Part shown: in pieces, positions 27,120 to 38,748 of the stretch | Layout of the letters: each line of letters opens with the position of its first letter | Numbering within the stretch: position 1 is the first letter of the stretch | Origin: Megamerina dolium | Lineage: Eukaryota > Arthropoda > Insecta > Diptera > Megamerinidae | Reading direction: 5' to 3' | Length of the DNA stretch: 64,000 bases | NCBI GenBank assembly: GCA_963854835.1 | Contig: OY978527.1 | Span: forward strand, 40,002,040 to 40,066,039 | Notes under the pieces: generated by a model | What the model was told of the DNA's origin: nothing | The model's database searches: none | The model's input: only the letters and a program-made list of their open reading frames with translations | Program-made: the position numbers and the translations under genes

Positions 27120-27480
27120 TTCATGATATTAATGATTCAAAATGATTTCGGAATTTTTTTTGAGCATTTGAAATGGAATATCACGAATGGTGAGCTTGAT
27201 GCTACTTTCTAAGGTTGCAATAGTTCTTGGATTGTTCACGTAGACCAATAGCTACAAGTAGTCAAATAAAAAATAGTTTAGAGTAATCAAATCACACGAT
27301 ATTGGAAACCAAAGCTCTTCCAGACCATGTTCACACAGTTTATGGAACAAAAAGTGCTTGAACATGGCCCAATACCGGTCGTACGATAACGAATCATTAA
27401 ATTTCGATCATTCACAACAGCGGCGAATTTTTGTTTTTGCTGATAGTACGTTTTTGCATGATTAAATCTCAAACAATATG
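27120..27480 (-). pseudogene. DD41D-type transposase C-terminal remnant
   Basis: Minus-strand frames around 27300-27150 read CDLITLNYFLFDYL, then LVYVNNPRTIATLE and KLTIRDIPFQMLKK. This lines up with CDLTPLDYFLWGYVKxLVY and the C-terminal helices of rosa-type transposases. The third catalytic Asp is Asn. Several frame changes are needed to follow it, and no ends were found. Confidence 0.5.
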
Positions 27481-27489
27481 AAATTAAAA

Positions 27490-29840
27490 GGTGGATTGAC
27501 TTGTGAAATTATGTTTAATAATATTCTTTCCTATGGAAAAAATCATCTTAAAAACACACTGTACAATTGTTGTTGTTTTGTGCGTATCTACATACATACG
27601 AGTATAGTAGTAGTTATTCAATAAATCACGTTGCAACAAGTAATAAACGTGTTAGTGGGTGAAATAAAAAAATTGTTCTTGTTTGTCATAACAATGTTTC
27701 ACGTTTCTAATAAAAGGCATACAGTTATGAAAAAATAGACAAAACGATACAGTGGATATGAATTAGAAAAATACTTATTGTTTTTGATCGCGAAAACTGC
27801 TAGAATAATGATGAATAAATGATGTCCAAATATCTATTACCTATATAAAATTACAATGTGAGAGTAGTGTAAATTAAGTACTTAATTTCTTTCTATGATT
27901 ATTTTTTACGATAGATTTCTCAAAAATTTTAGAATACTTCTGTTACGCTAAAAGCGAGTTAGGAAGGAATTGACTTAAGAAGACCACCATGATACCTATA
28001 ATTCGCCATATCTTGTGTGAAATTTTGTTAAAGATGTTGAAGCTTGAATATTTTGATATAATATAGCAAAATTAAAAACTGGATAGCCATTTAAGCGATG
28101 ACAATTTTTGTATACCAATTACTTAGCGCTTGAATAGCACGATTGATTAATAAATCGTGTCGAGCTTTTGTAAAGATCGTTCTTGGACATTTTGAGGTAT
28201 TAGAGAAGAACAAAATACTTCTAATAATTCATGTGTGGACCACTGTGCAATGTAACTATTGCTATTTATGCATCTATCCAAGAAGAAAAAAAAACGCATT
28301 GAATTCGATGTGCCCATTTCATTCAAATCAAAATGGTGATTATTTGAAAATAGCTAGTCTTCAATTTTTTTGCTTGCTAAGAAGTATACAATATGAAACC
28401 TTTGACAACAAAACTACAAAGCATGTTCCTTGTGTATCGGTAAGTATTCGTACATTTGTTCATATGGAATAATTGAGTTGTTTTTTTGTTTTATTTCGTG
28501 CTTTCCAATATACATTGAGCTGTATTACCAAAATGAAAAAGTGAGCAAAATTTTTTTGAAAAAACCTCAAAACTCACGTTTTAAACTCCTTTTTCAATAG
28601 ACGGTCTCTGAATATATAAAAATATTAATAATCAATGATCAACGTTTTTAGAAAAAATCCAGATTTAAAAGTAATCAGATTTTCAGGATGGTTTTCCAAA
28701 CAATTTTGCTCACGATAGATGTTCTATTAAGCCAAAAAATCAGCGTTTCATGATTTGCTGGTAGAACCAACAATTTTTTTTTGGTGAGGCATCTTAATCT
28801 ATATATATATGGATGTGGATTATTCATATGAGTGCAATCGTCCATGGATCTGTCTATGGATTTTAGTTATTAGACTTGAACAAATAGTTGATTAAATTTT
28901 CATTTAGATTAATTTAGTTTCGATTTTGGGATTTTACTATTTAAATACTTACACTAGGAACAAACAGAGATCTATCTTCCTAACACCATTAGGCGTTGTA
29001 TATTTTGAACAAAATTTTCAAGCTTAGAATCTTCTATGAAAGCACAAGTGCCACTTTGAAGTGGATAAATTATCGTTTTGTACAATTGTCTTCAAAAGCT
29101 GCATGTCAAGACTTTTTTAATTGAATATATTTTATTACAATAATATACATATGCAATATTATCGATGAAAATGACAGCAAAAAAAGCGAAAGGCAACTCT
29201 GAATTTGCGCTTGTGAAAAGCAAAAGAGCAAAGCGAAATTGAATATCAAATAAATAAAATGGCTACGAAATTATGTATAGTAGGTAATGACAAGAACAAC
29301 AAACAATAATATTGACATACTTACAATAATAACAACAATAATACTCGTAATAATGTTGTATTACCATATGAATGGAAAGAAAAATCAACATTTGACAAGT
29401 CAATCAAACGATGACAACAACGCCGAACAAAACGAAATGTGATGACAACATTGTGCGTGATGTTGACGACAATAACGGTTATTCAAATGAGTCGACAATA
29501 AGAAAATGTCAACAACATCAACGACAATTGCAATGTGCTGCATAATAATTTCGTCGTATTTGCTTATACAAATGGGGGCTGTAAGGTATATAACTAGCCG
29601 TTGTATAGTGGTATTTTTCGTGAATGTCATCTACAAAATAAATTGTGACCAATTTTTAATGAATGAATAACTTTTGAATTTAAAAAAATTATACAAACAT
29701 TTTGTAAGAATAAATAAAATGAAAGCAAAATTAAACTAAGTTTATTTCGGCTCTTTACCATTCACAGTATACCATAAATATAAATATGTCATAATTTTAA
29801 AGTAATATCACTTTTTATTATGATTCATAATATAGGTTTG
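27490..29840. other. non-coding, no gene recognised
   Basis: AT-rich sequence. An ORF at 28143-28472 ends near a good donor-like CG/GTAAGT (28440) but has no recognisable motif or partner exon. Around 29280-29530 there are many ACAACA-type simple repeats. Confidence 0.45.
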
Positions 29841-29869
29841 GTTAGGTTAGGTTAGGTTTTGTGGCTGCC

Positions 29870-30180
29870 CTCTCACTGAGAGGACACACTTAAGCCAGAA
29901 AGTCCCCTTGTGACACCAGCGAGCTTCTCTACCAGTATTAGTAGTGTTAATTGCGACCTACTTATATTAGCAGGTTCCGAACGGCAGAACTCTTGTAACA
30001 TCACTATTTTCAGCTTTGTCATACTGCTCTATAAGAAGCTTTTTCTGACAAAGAGTTATTGCCGGAAGAGTTATTGCCAATTGCTTGCCAATTGCTTAAA
30101 GATGTCACGATCGGGGATTGAACCCATGACCTAAGGAGCAGAAGGCCAACGTACTAAGCACTGAGCTACGGCAACAACTA
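29870..30180 (-). mobile_element. tRNA-derived SINE, near full-length, minus strand
   Basis: On the minus strand it starts TTGCCGTAGCTCAGTGCTTA (A box), then GGGTTCAATCCCC (B box), GGCAATAACTCTTCCGGCAA and GAGTTCTGCCGTTCGGAACC. It matches the 20.8-kb copy along most of its length and diverges toward its 3' end, near 29880. A short (GGTTA)n run, 29837-29860, adjoins it. No clear poly-A tail or target duplication was seen. Confidence 0.75.
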
Positions 30181-30184
30181 ATCG

Positions 30185-31910
30185 TAATATAACATTGAAC
30201 TAAGTCGATCATTCTTAAATGTTAAATGAAAATTAGTTTTAAGAAGAAAGCAATCGTTTATAAATGATCTGTACTGCTTACGAACAGAAAGAAGCGCCTA
30301 GGTCGATACTACATTAAGGACAGAGGCCCATTTCCGGAGATAACTATAGGAAGCCTTCTAAGATTTGATGAACAGCTCTGGTTAGTTGGTTTAACGAGCG
30401 AACGATAGAAACATCCGCCTGTTATAACAATGAGTCTTCTGGTTTAAGTGGGACCCCTCGAAAGAGAAATCTGTCGATCCTACCTAAACTAAGCTAACTC
30501 TGGTCGAAGTATATATCATACAGCTATCGTAAGTACACATATTCTGAGACATAAGACAACTCAAAAATAATGCTATGACAATACACGGTTGTTGTTGTTG
30601 TTATTACAAATGTATTCGCCATTATGCATATGTACAATATATAGGAGTACCATACAACGAGCAAACAGTTGTGAAACGGAAATTACTTTATTGAAATGTG
30701 CTTATGCTTTAGTGTTAGTGGCTTGTGCGTATGATTAAGAATACACCATCTCAACAGTGTTGCCAGATTTGATTTATTTCGAACATATGCATATGCATTC
30801 GGTTTTGGAAATTTACGGCAAGTTTAAGATGTACAACTCTTGAGTGGAGTCTTTTCTCTACAAAAATATCCTACAAAGGTTTAACCTCAGAAGCTCAGTC
30901 AATTACAGTCAAGCTCAATCGTTACAGTGTTATTAGTAACAATGTAACGATTAAGCTTGACTTTATGGTTAAGGAGTTGATCGTGCTTCTATTGGAGATA
31001 AGTTAGATTTCACTAGATATAATTAAATATGTACTATGTAACGTAAGTAGATTAAAAGAGCTAAATAAGAACTCAGCAAGATGACATGTTTTCGGCTATT
31101 TCAAGGGTTCTGGAAAGAATTAAGATTAGACAGAAGTTTGTTTGTTTCATGTGAAGTTGAAAATTGTAAACGATTTCCTTACTGAAAAGAAAGGGTTTTA
31201 CCTAAATTCACTCTTTATAAGTATCACAAAATATATTTTAAATCACATTGCTTTGACTTTTGAGTCAACTCTTTCCTAGTAATATTAATAATAACCTCCA
31301 TAAATTCACAATTGTAAAATTAGACCTATCACAAAAAAATATCCATCTGGGAACATTTTTCCATTGACATTGGCATAATGCTATTGTTGTCGATATTATT
31401 AATATATGTGTTGTTACATGTAAGTTCTTGTTGTTGTGTTTGTGAGAAATTTCATCTCATGAAAATATGATTACTCGGAAGTTTACAAATATGAACGGTG
31501 AGACATTCGTATAAATACAAAATCGTATGTGAATGTTAGTATACAATAGTGCTTTACTTTCAATAAATAGCAGATGATGTACTATTAGAAATAACTTGTG
31601 AGTAGTAAACGGTGTCTATGTACATACATTTCAACAGCTACCGTGATAGGATCATCAACTGTGATGGGATGTTTTCTATTTCAATAAATAATTTTCCGAA
31701 CAAGATTATTATTATTATTATTATTATTACTGCTATTACTATTATTATTATTATTGTTTTTGTTATTGTATGTTGACATACGCAAAATCAAATGATGGCA
31801 ATTTGCACTCAAAGGTGTACTCACATGCCTCTCTAATGTACATACATATACTTACTATGTGTTACTTATTCAAGCCACCATATCTTCTTTGTGTGAAATT
31901 ATTTTTTATT
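30185..31910. other. non-coding, no gene recognised
   Basis: AT-rich sequence with an (ATT)n run. A somewhat more GC-rich patch at 30270-30490 was not identified. Confidence 0.45.
31704..31756. repeat. (ATT)n microsatellite
   Basis: ATT repeats with a short ACTGCTATTACT interruption in the middle. Confidence 0.9.
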
Positions 31911-31914
31911 GATT

Positions 31915-33066
31915 GAAATTACAAAAATTGTAATTTTGCCTTGACTATGGCTTTGAAATGGTGAAAAAGTGAGTTGTTTGCTTCACGAATGTAATCTTCC
32001 GGTATTTTGGCTCATTCCCGAACAATGGCTTTCTTCATCGCACCCATACTGGATATTTTTTAGTCTTCACCTTGCTCTCAAAAATGACACAAATGGAATA
32101 GTCCATCGGATTTGCAGCTGGCGAATTCGTAAGCCATTGTGTATACGAAATGAAGTATGAAACATGATTTTTTAACCATTCTTGGTTCACATGAGCTTTA
32201 TGAGACGGTGCCGAGTCTTGATGGAACGTCCATGGTTTGCGACTGAAATATTTGCGTATCCACAGCTCTAAAACAACTTCCAAAACATTTTCCCGACAAT
32301 AAGTCGCATTGACTTTGACACCAGGCTCGATGAAAACGATTGGAGAGTGTCCATCGGCTGTCACAGCTGCCCATGCCAATACTTGAGGTGACAATTCGTA
32401 GTCTCAAATTTTCGGAAGTGCGTTCAGTAAAATAAAAACTATCATTTTGAGAATTTATGAACTGCTAAATAGGGAAATTTTTCTCATCAGAAAACACAAT
32501 GTTTGCAAATTCGCCACGTTCGTGCAAGCGTAACAACTGCTTTAGCTTTTTCGAGTCTAACTTTTTGTTGCTTTGGTGTAAGATCGTGTGCCTTTCTGAA
32601 CTTGTAAGGCTTTACCTTGAGCTCATTTTGGAATATGCGTTGGATGCTTCGCTAGAATATTTTCAGTTCTTTGGCCATTTGATTACCACTACGACGTGGA
32701 TTTCGTTCAAGTTGAGCCTTCACTTTCCGAACCATTTCAGGTGATGTTGCTATTTTTTCCCGTCCACTATCATAGCGTTTGACAATGCTGCCTGTACCAT
32801 TGTAACGATTTATAGTACGATACACAAACATTTTATTCATTTTGAGGTGTTTGAGCTCACGAACAAGAGCTGGTTGTGATTTTTCAGCCAAATATAACAT
32901 AATCACACTATTACGTTTGAATTCCATTTCGAATAACTTTTGTTCTATAAAACTTAGACGCAAATGCTTCTGGTATTTTGTAAGCAATATAAACAGCTGT
33001 TATTGGTATGAATTTCACGTAGTTGGCAATATCGGTTTGACAGATATTCCTGCGTGTAGTTGGTAA
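31915..33066 (-). mobile_element. DD37D (maT-type) element
   Basis: Holds a broken transposase on the minus strand. The 5' end, at about 33090, reads ATACAGGGTTAGGCGATTGA, typical of Tc1/mariner-group inverted repeats. A matching left end was not found, so the 3' end may be truncated near 31915. Confidence 0.65.
31925..32927 (-). pseudogene. DD37D (maT-type) transposase, broken
   Basis: From an ATG at 32927, the frame carries RELKHLKMNKMFVYRTINRY (HTH region) and then a linker ending AKELKIF before a frame change. Conceptual fragments continue with NIVFSDEKNF (first catalytic Asp), then VLAWAAVTADGHSPIVFIEP, WTFHQDSAPSHKA (second Asp) and SPAANPMDYS (third Asp). Counting from QD to MD gives 37 intervening residues, i.e. 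the DD37D spacing of maT-like elements. The usual SPDANP reads SPAANP. At least two frameshifts and an in-frame stop after the first Asp make it non-functional, although all three catalytic residues are still readable. Confidence 0.8.
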
Positions 33067-33346
33067 CACTTCAATCGCCTAACCCTGTATATTGCCCAAA
33101 TTTGACACATGCAACAGACACATGCAATGAGTTAGATGTTACTACAAAGGACCTTTCTGGAGCCTATAATTTTACTCATTATAATTTATATAATATTTTG
33201 CATATGACAAACAATGTGTGAATAAGTCTAATGTAAATATAAAGGGTTATCCATTTTGCGGTTTCAAAAGTAAATGTAAATAAAACACATATAAAATATT
33301 TTTTATCATGATATTTCTTTTTTCTTATAAAGTTTGAACGTTGACA

Positions 33347-34610
33347 TTATGTATGAAATACTACATCATTTAAATGACCACCACGCGAATTGTTGCAAGC
33401 ATCGATTCTTTTGAGGTAATTTTCGACCACTTTTTGACACATATTGGGCGGTATCTCAGCCATAACGTGACGAATGTTGGTTTTTAGGTGCTCGAGAGTT
33501 AAAGGTTTATCTGCATAAACACGGTCTTTCGCGTAGCCCCACAAAAAAAGTCAAGCGGTGTCAAATCGCATGATCTTGGTGGCCACTTGATATCGCCACG
33601 ACGAGAAATTACGCGGCCAGAAAATTTCTCTTGCAATAAAGCCATATTCGCTCGAGTTGTGTGGCATGTGGCACCGTCTTGTTGAAACCACATATTCTCT
33701 AAGTCGTATTCTTCAATAAAAAAAAATAAAAATAAATATGTGGCACATAAAGCCCCAAAGGGCTCATTGCCCGAGCTTCTCTTCCATTACTGTTGTGCGT
33801 CTTAAATTGTGGACAATATTAGAAGGGACCTACTTATTTTAGCCGGTTCCGAACGGCAGAACACTTGTGACATCACTTTTTCTGAGCTTTGTCACAGAGT
33901 TCTTTAAGAAGCTTTTTCATGGCAAGTTGTTACTGTCGGAAGAATTGCCAATTGCTTGCCGACAGGTGGGTACCGTTCGAAAGAAAAATCTTATCGATAT
34001 TAAATTTGTTATGCATCAGCCGGGGATTGAACCACGACCTACACTAACCTCTCTTCAATTACTTGAGGATTCGCAGAACCCCAAATACGACAATTTTGTT
34101 TGTTAACATACCCACCGAGTGAGAAATGTGCTTCGTCGCTGAAGAAAATTTTGTTCGAAAAATCGCCGTCTACCGCCTGTTGTTCAAGCACCCATTCGAC
34201 GTATCTACGACGTTGTGAATGGTCAGCTGGCTTCAGTTGTTGTGTGAGCTGGATTTTATATGGATGTAGGTGTAGATCCAAATGCAAAATACGCCATAAT
34301 GTGCCGTAAGACAGTCCTAATTCCTGAGAACGACGAGGAATCGACACATTCGGGTCTTCGGCAACACTTTCACTTACAGCAGCGATATTTTCGGTGGTAC
34401 GAGCGTAACGATGATACACAGGGCTTACAATATCTGTAACCGATCCAGTCTCTTCATATTTCTTCACAATTTTGCCAATTGCTTGCGTAGTTGGACGATT
34501 ATGAAACCATAATTTCCTCTTAAAGCACGATATGTGGCTGTGGCAGAATCACCATTTTTGTATTAGGTTTTTACAATTTTAATGCGTTGTGCGATAGTTA
34601 AGCGATCCAT
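33347..34610 (-). pseudogene. DD41D (rosa-type) transposase interrupted by a SINE
   Basis: Transposase of the IS630-Tc1-mariner superfamily. It starts MDRLTIAQRIKIVK at 34610, with frameshifts near 34570-34480. The 34467-34039 frame carries the DNA-binding region and then IFFSDEAHFSLGGYVNKQN (first Asp) up to NPQVIEERLV. The frame is broken there by a SINE, and the VTVWCxxxAGGVIG region is missing. It resumes at YDLENMWFQQDGATCHT (second Asp), then RSCDLTPLDFF (third Asp), and ends NDVVFHT plus stop at 33347. There are 41 residues between the second and third Asp, giving DD41D. The catalytic residues are intact but the gene is not. Confidence 0.85.
33716..34040 (-). mobile_element. tRNA-derived SINE nested in a DD41D transposase
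   Basis: On the minus strand it begins within the tRNA-like head, after the A box, at TAGGTCGTGGTTCAATCCCC. It runs through ACAAAGCTCAGAAAAAGTGA and TTCTGCCGTTCGGAACCGGC to ATGTGCCACATA plus a T/A-rich tail. The A-box part is missing, so it is 5'-truncated. It replaces transposase codons instead of merely splitting them. Confidence 0.8.
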
Positions 34611-34729
34611 TTTCGCAAATGTCAGACTTTGAACTGAAAAAGAAAGAAATTATTTTAACAACTCAGTTTGACAGATGTCGAATTCTAGCCCTAAACTTTT
34701 GAAACCGCGAAATGGATAACCCTTTATAT

Positions 34730-35985
34730 TATGTACATATATACTGTCACTTCAAATCGACAAAACATACACACAATCACTCACACCTTCTTGCTGTTTG
34801 TACGCGATGGTATTTCATATCGAAATTTGTTGTGCATTTATGTGATTTTATTGTTTTTTTTTGTACCTTTACACATTCTTGTTGATTTGATTTCACTTTT
34901 TCCAATGTTCCAATTCAAATCGTCATCTTCTGAGGTGTTGAGCAATAATAAGCGTTTAAGTGGATTTAAGTGAATAACATCGTGTTGGTCTAGATTATTA
35001 CTGTGTACGACTTTTAAAGTAATCGAGAAAAACGATAGACAATTATACATTCTAGTGAAATTTTCTAATAGAAGAAGGAAAGCATATTGTTATTTTTTGA
35101 TAGAATAGTTGATTCTCGAGTTTATTCTAAAACTTTGATTTGTTATTGCCATATTTCCATAATTTGGAATATCTTGTCGCCTACTCGAGGGTACACGTCC
35201 CTTCCTTCTAGTTAGAATGAAAGGTGCTACTTATATTTTCATATCATCGTCATCAGTTTGCTGCTATTATGTTGAAAGAAGAATGCTATTGTTGTTGTTG
35301 CTGATACAGAAAGTGATGTGAAAAGTGAAAGATGACAATGGTGTGCGTACTTGTATATAAATTTCTATGAATTTTACATATGCTTTAGTTGCTGCTTGCT
35401 ATTGCTTTGCCTAATGTGGAATGCTCGTGTTGCTATGAATACTAGTGAAATACGTACGTACCTACTTATATGAAATATGTTTACAATGCTCGCGTTTCGG
35501 TAATATTTGCTGAGGAAAATGACATTTTAACGCTATACAATATACGAGTATATGCATATATTGTATATTTTGTATGTATTAAATAGTAGAATATGATTTA
35601 CAGCAACAACGGTTTGTTATTTAGAAAACGCTTAGTATTTGTAATGTGAGTCGGGTGTAAAATATTCAATATATATGTAAGAGTAATTGCAAGAGATATC
35701 CAAAGCTGAATTGTAGAAAATTCCTTGGAATATTTTCTAATATTACATATTCGCGCTGGTGCATGAATAGCATAACACGAGGAGAGTATGTATTTGACAT
35801 CAAACGTAATACATATTACACACATATTTTTTAATAGAATTTTATTGATACATATTTCAATAAATCGAGAATGAATGATGCAGGTAATATTTATTATATG
35901 CATATACTTATTACATAAAGTAAGAGAGTGGTGATTAGGTTAGGTTGACTATTTAAATTAACAAATAAGTATCGTAGAACGATTT
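34730..35985. other. non-coding, no gene recognised
   Basis: AT-rich sequence. ORFs at 34731-34973 and 35598-35903 show no motif. Confidence 0.45.
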
Positions 35986-35989
35986 GTAA

Positions 35990-37340
35990 CTATTGGGTGG
36001 TCTTTGCATATTTTGAGTTAATCCTACAATATAAAATAACTCCATTATTTTTGCATTAAATTGAAAGTTTTATTTAGCATGGTTAGAATGATCCGATTTA
36101 GGTCAAATATGCACCGTTTTGTTCGATAACTTGTTGTCATTTTGAAGGTAATTTCATAATGCCACTCTCATAGAAACCATCGTACCTATTGGCAAAAAAA
36201 TGGGACAGTCGATTTTGACAAGCTTCTCTTGAGGCGAATTTTTCACCAGCAAAATCATTCACCATAGACAGGAATAGATAGTAATCACTTGGTATCAGGT
36301 CCGGACTATAACCAAGCTCCCGGAGCATCTGGCGAGTCATTCTCGATGTGTGTGGCCTGGCGTTGTCCCGATGGAACACAATTCCTCTCCTGGCCACAGC
36401 TGGCCGCTTCTGGCCGCTTGCTTCCTTCAGACGGTTTAATTGTTGCCAGTACAGGTCCGAATTAAGAGTTTTGCCGTAGGGGAACAGCTCGTAGTAGATG
36501 ATTCCCTGCCAATCCCACCAAATAGATAGCAAAACCTTCCTGACTGTCAATACTGGCTTGGCCACCGCTTGCGCCGGCTCAGCGCGATTCGACCACGACC
36601 GTTTTTGCTTGACGTTGTCGTAAGTGACCCACTTTTCATCACCAGTAACCATCCGCTTCAGAAATGGATCGATTTTGTTGAGATTCAGCAGCAATTCGCA
36701 GGTAGAAATTAGGTCCATGAGGTTTTTTGCGTTAACTCGTGTGGCACCAATACATCGAGCTTCTTTTTGTATCCAGCCTTATTTAAATGGTTCCAAACAG
36801 TTTTTTGTGCAATGTTTAGCTCCTGGGCAATAGACGGTGCTTACATGATGGTCAGACTCTATTATTTTATTCATATTTTCGACAATTGGCCTTCCAGAGC
36901 TTGGTGCATCTTTGACATTACCGGAATTACCGGAACGGAATCGACGAAACCAAAATTGCACGCGATTGGCTGTTACAGTATCAGGACCATAAACACTATT
37001 CACATTTTCAGCCATCTGGCCTACGTTTTCGCCTTTATCGAAGAAAACCTGTAAAATATGGCGTATTTTCTCTTTACTGGTGTCCATCTTTGAAGCGTGC
37101 TTAAACAATACCGAGTCAAGCAATCACAAAACTGCCTGAAAAGTTTATTTAGTAGGAAATCCTATCGATCACAATTATACAATGCGAGATACAGATTACT
37201 AAAGCCATCTGTTGGAAAAATAATGGATTTCTTTTTACTACACTTGATACATATTAATATATCTGGCACCAAAAGATCCAAAGAATATTGTCTGAAATTC
37301 TATTGCAGTCTTGTTCAGTTAATTTTGGACAATTCTAAAA
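35990..37340 (-). mobile_element. mariner element around the 36.1-37.1 kb pseudogene
   Basis: The approximate extent is set by non-coding flanks. The left flank starts TTGGGTGGTCTTTGCATATT (from about 35994). The upstream flank includes TACTAAATAAACTTTTCAGG on the minus strand (near 37145). Matching inverted repeats were not confirmed, so the ends are approximate. Confidence 0.5.
36098..37087 (-). pseudogene. mariner (DD34D group) transposase, nearly full length
   Basis: Start MDTSKEKIRHILQVFFDKGE at 37087, with DTVTANRVQFWFRRFRSGN (first HTH and linker). The frame changes near 36800, where SIAQELNIAQKTVWNHLNKA (second HTH) can be read. Then come RMVTGDEKWVTYDN (first Asp), LLSIWWDWQGIIYYELF, FHRDNARPHTS (second Asp) and YSPDLIPSDYYLF (third Asp). 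Only 26 residues separate the last two Asp, not 34, so eight codons are deleted. A Trp codon near the end is now a TGA stop (KLPSK*QQVIEQNGAYLT). A short tandem duplication (TGGCCGCTTC) lies at about 36405-36420. Inactive. Confidence 0.85.
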
Positions 37341-38367
37341 GAATGTATTTATATTATTAGCCAACTCGGTTTGGCATTAAGCTCTATACTATAGTGTACA
37401 TATATGTATACCTAAAATAAGAAGAAGAATTAAACATTAAACAATTAGAAATCAATTAATTTATGTTGTCTTTACTTGTGTATTAACAAAAAAATTAAAC
37501 ACAAAAAACCCATCACTTCAGATAGCTTTCATTACTTTATACATCTTTTATTGATCTTTATTTGTTTTTCATTGTTCAATGTTAGCTCAATGATAGTAGT
37601 GGTAACATTATTGGAAGTCAGTAGAAATTGCTGCAAGTAAAATGTGAAAAAAATCCCTTGTTTTAGAGTATAAATAGAAAATGAAAGCAACGATTATAAA
37701 AGACAATCGTGCAATAGTTTATATTGTTGGTATTAGCCATCGCTGATAGTAGCAAAAATAAAAGGAATGAAAAAAAAAGAAAAGAAATGATCATAAAAAA
37801 TTGTGGAAAGGGATAGCCTAGTAAACTCATAGATAACCACAAACGATAATCTGACAGAGCTTATCACTTTGGGGCCAACGTCATTTTATATGCTTCTCCA
37901 GACCAACCATACACCAGTTAGCTGTTTTACTATTTACTACACTTTGCTTTTTTATACGAGTACATGCAACACCATACCATGGCTATATATATTTTTTGTC
38001 ACTTTTCATTGCTTGCAATTGCTGCTCGTTTTTATTACTTATTCTCTTGTCTCTCTACCGACACGAGTACGATTATGCTGAACGATTTTTACAGCTGCTG
38101 CTTACATTTGGCTGTTGTTATTGTTGGCGTTTCATTTTTTTTTTTTTTTTCTTTTGCTCTCATCATTACGAATCCTGGCATTTATTTGTCTTGAGCTGAC
38201 AACATTGGTATGCGAAAAAATGCACAAAGGTATTATAAAAAAAAAAGGAGCGCATACTAAGTATTAGCGAAAGAGCCAAAGCAACCAAAATGTTTTGAAA
38301 AAGTAACCACAAAGTAAGAAAGAAATCCACGCAAAGCAATAAAACACTAAAGTTAATCTTATATGCA

Positions 38368-38748
38368 GTGGATATAAAACAACAATATACTGCTATTTTT
38401 ATATTAACACTGGTTGATTCCGCCATCAACTTAGGCATCGTTGTCTCTATACTACCTACTAGCTTTGATTTCGATGATTGTGCTGTTGGAGAATGCTTTA
38501 TAATGTGTTCATTTAGAGGTTTTGTTATTATTTTGCAAACGTCGTTATTTTTATTTTTCTTATGTGTGGAGCATTGGCACAGTACAGCCTTTGAAACCCC
38601 TGAGCGGGAAAGATCTGCTTATGAAGAAGGACGGACAACAATAAATTTGGTGATGGTGATTGTAAACCAATCGGATTCAGATGGTAAAACTTATTTAGGC
38701 ATACAATCGTACGCTGGTGAAGGTTTTCGGTTCGTAGAGGTAATATAA
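38368..38748 (+). CDS. hypothetical ORF, 126 codons, unassigned
   Basis: The longest open frame in the window without transposon similarity. It begins MDIKQQYTAIFILTLVDSAI and has two hydrophobic stretches, around residues 8-30 and 43-66, which could be membrane segments. A charged, acidic tail follows (FETPERERSAYEEG). No family is recognised. There is an antisense ORF over the same DNA, no obvious promoter, and no splice partner. AT-rich random sequence can produce frames of this length, so it is most likely not a gene. It is listed only so that it can be tested. Confidence 0.12.
   Translation: MDIKQQYTAIFILTLVDSAINLGIVVSILPTSFDFDDCAVGECFIMCSFRGFVIILQTSLFLFFLCVEHWHSTAFETPERERSAYEEGRTTINLVMVIVNQSDSDGKTYLGIQSYAGEGFRFVEVI

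Larger units (their letters stand above)
33242..34724 (-). mobile_element. DD41D (rosa-type) element, both ends and TA duplication
   Basis: The left end AAGGGTTATCCATTTTGCGG and the reverse complement of the right end AAGGGTTATCCATTTCGCGG are nearly identical, continuing through GTTTCAAAAGT for about 31 bp. TA flanks each end (33240-33241, 34725-34726). This is the most complete transposon in the window, at 1483 bp including a SINE nested inside it. Confidence 0.9.

Noticed and set aside
29837..29860. (GGTTA)n run, resembling the insect telomere repeat TTAGG
   Set aside because: Only three to four units, internal, and beside a SINE; flies have lost TTAGG telomeres. Similar short runs near 35935 and 57320 sit in or beside repeats.
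33867..34106. 79-codon plus-strand ORF
   Set aside because: Runs across the SINE and its junction with the transposase; it is non-coding repeat.
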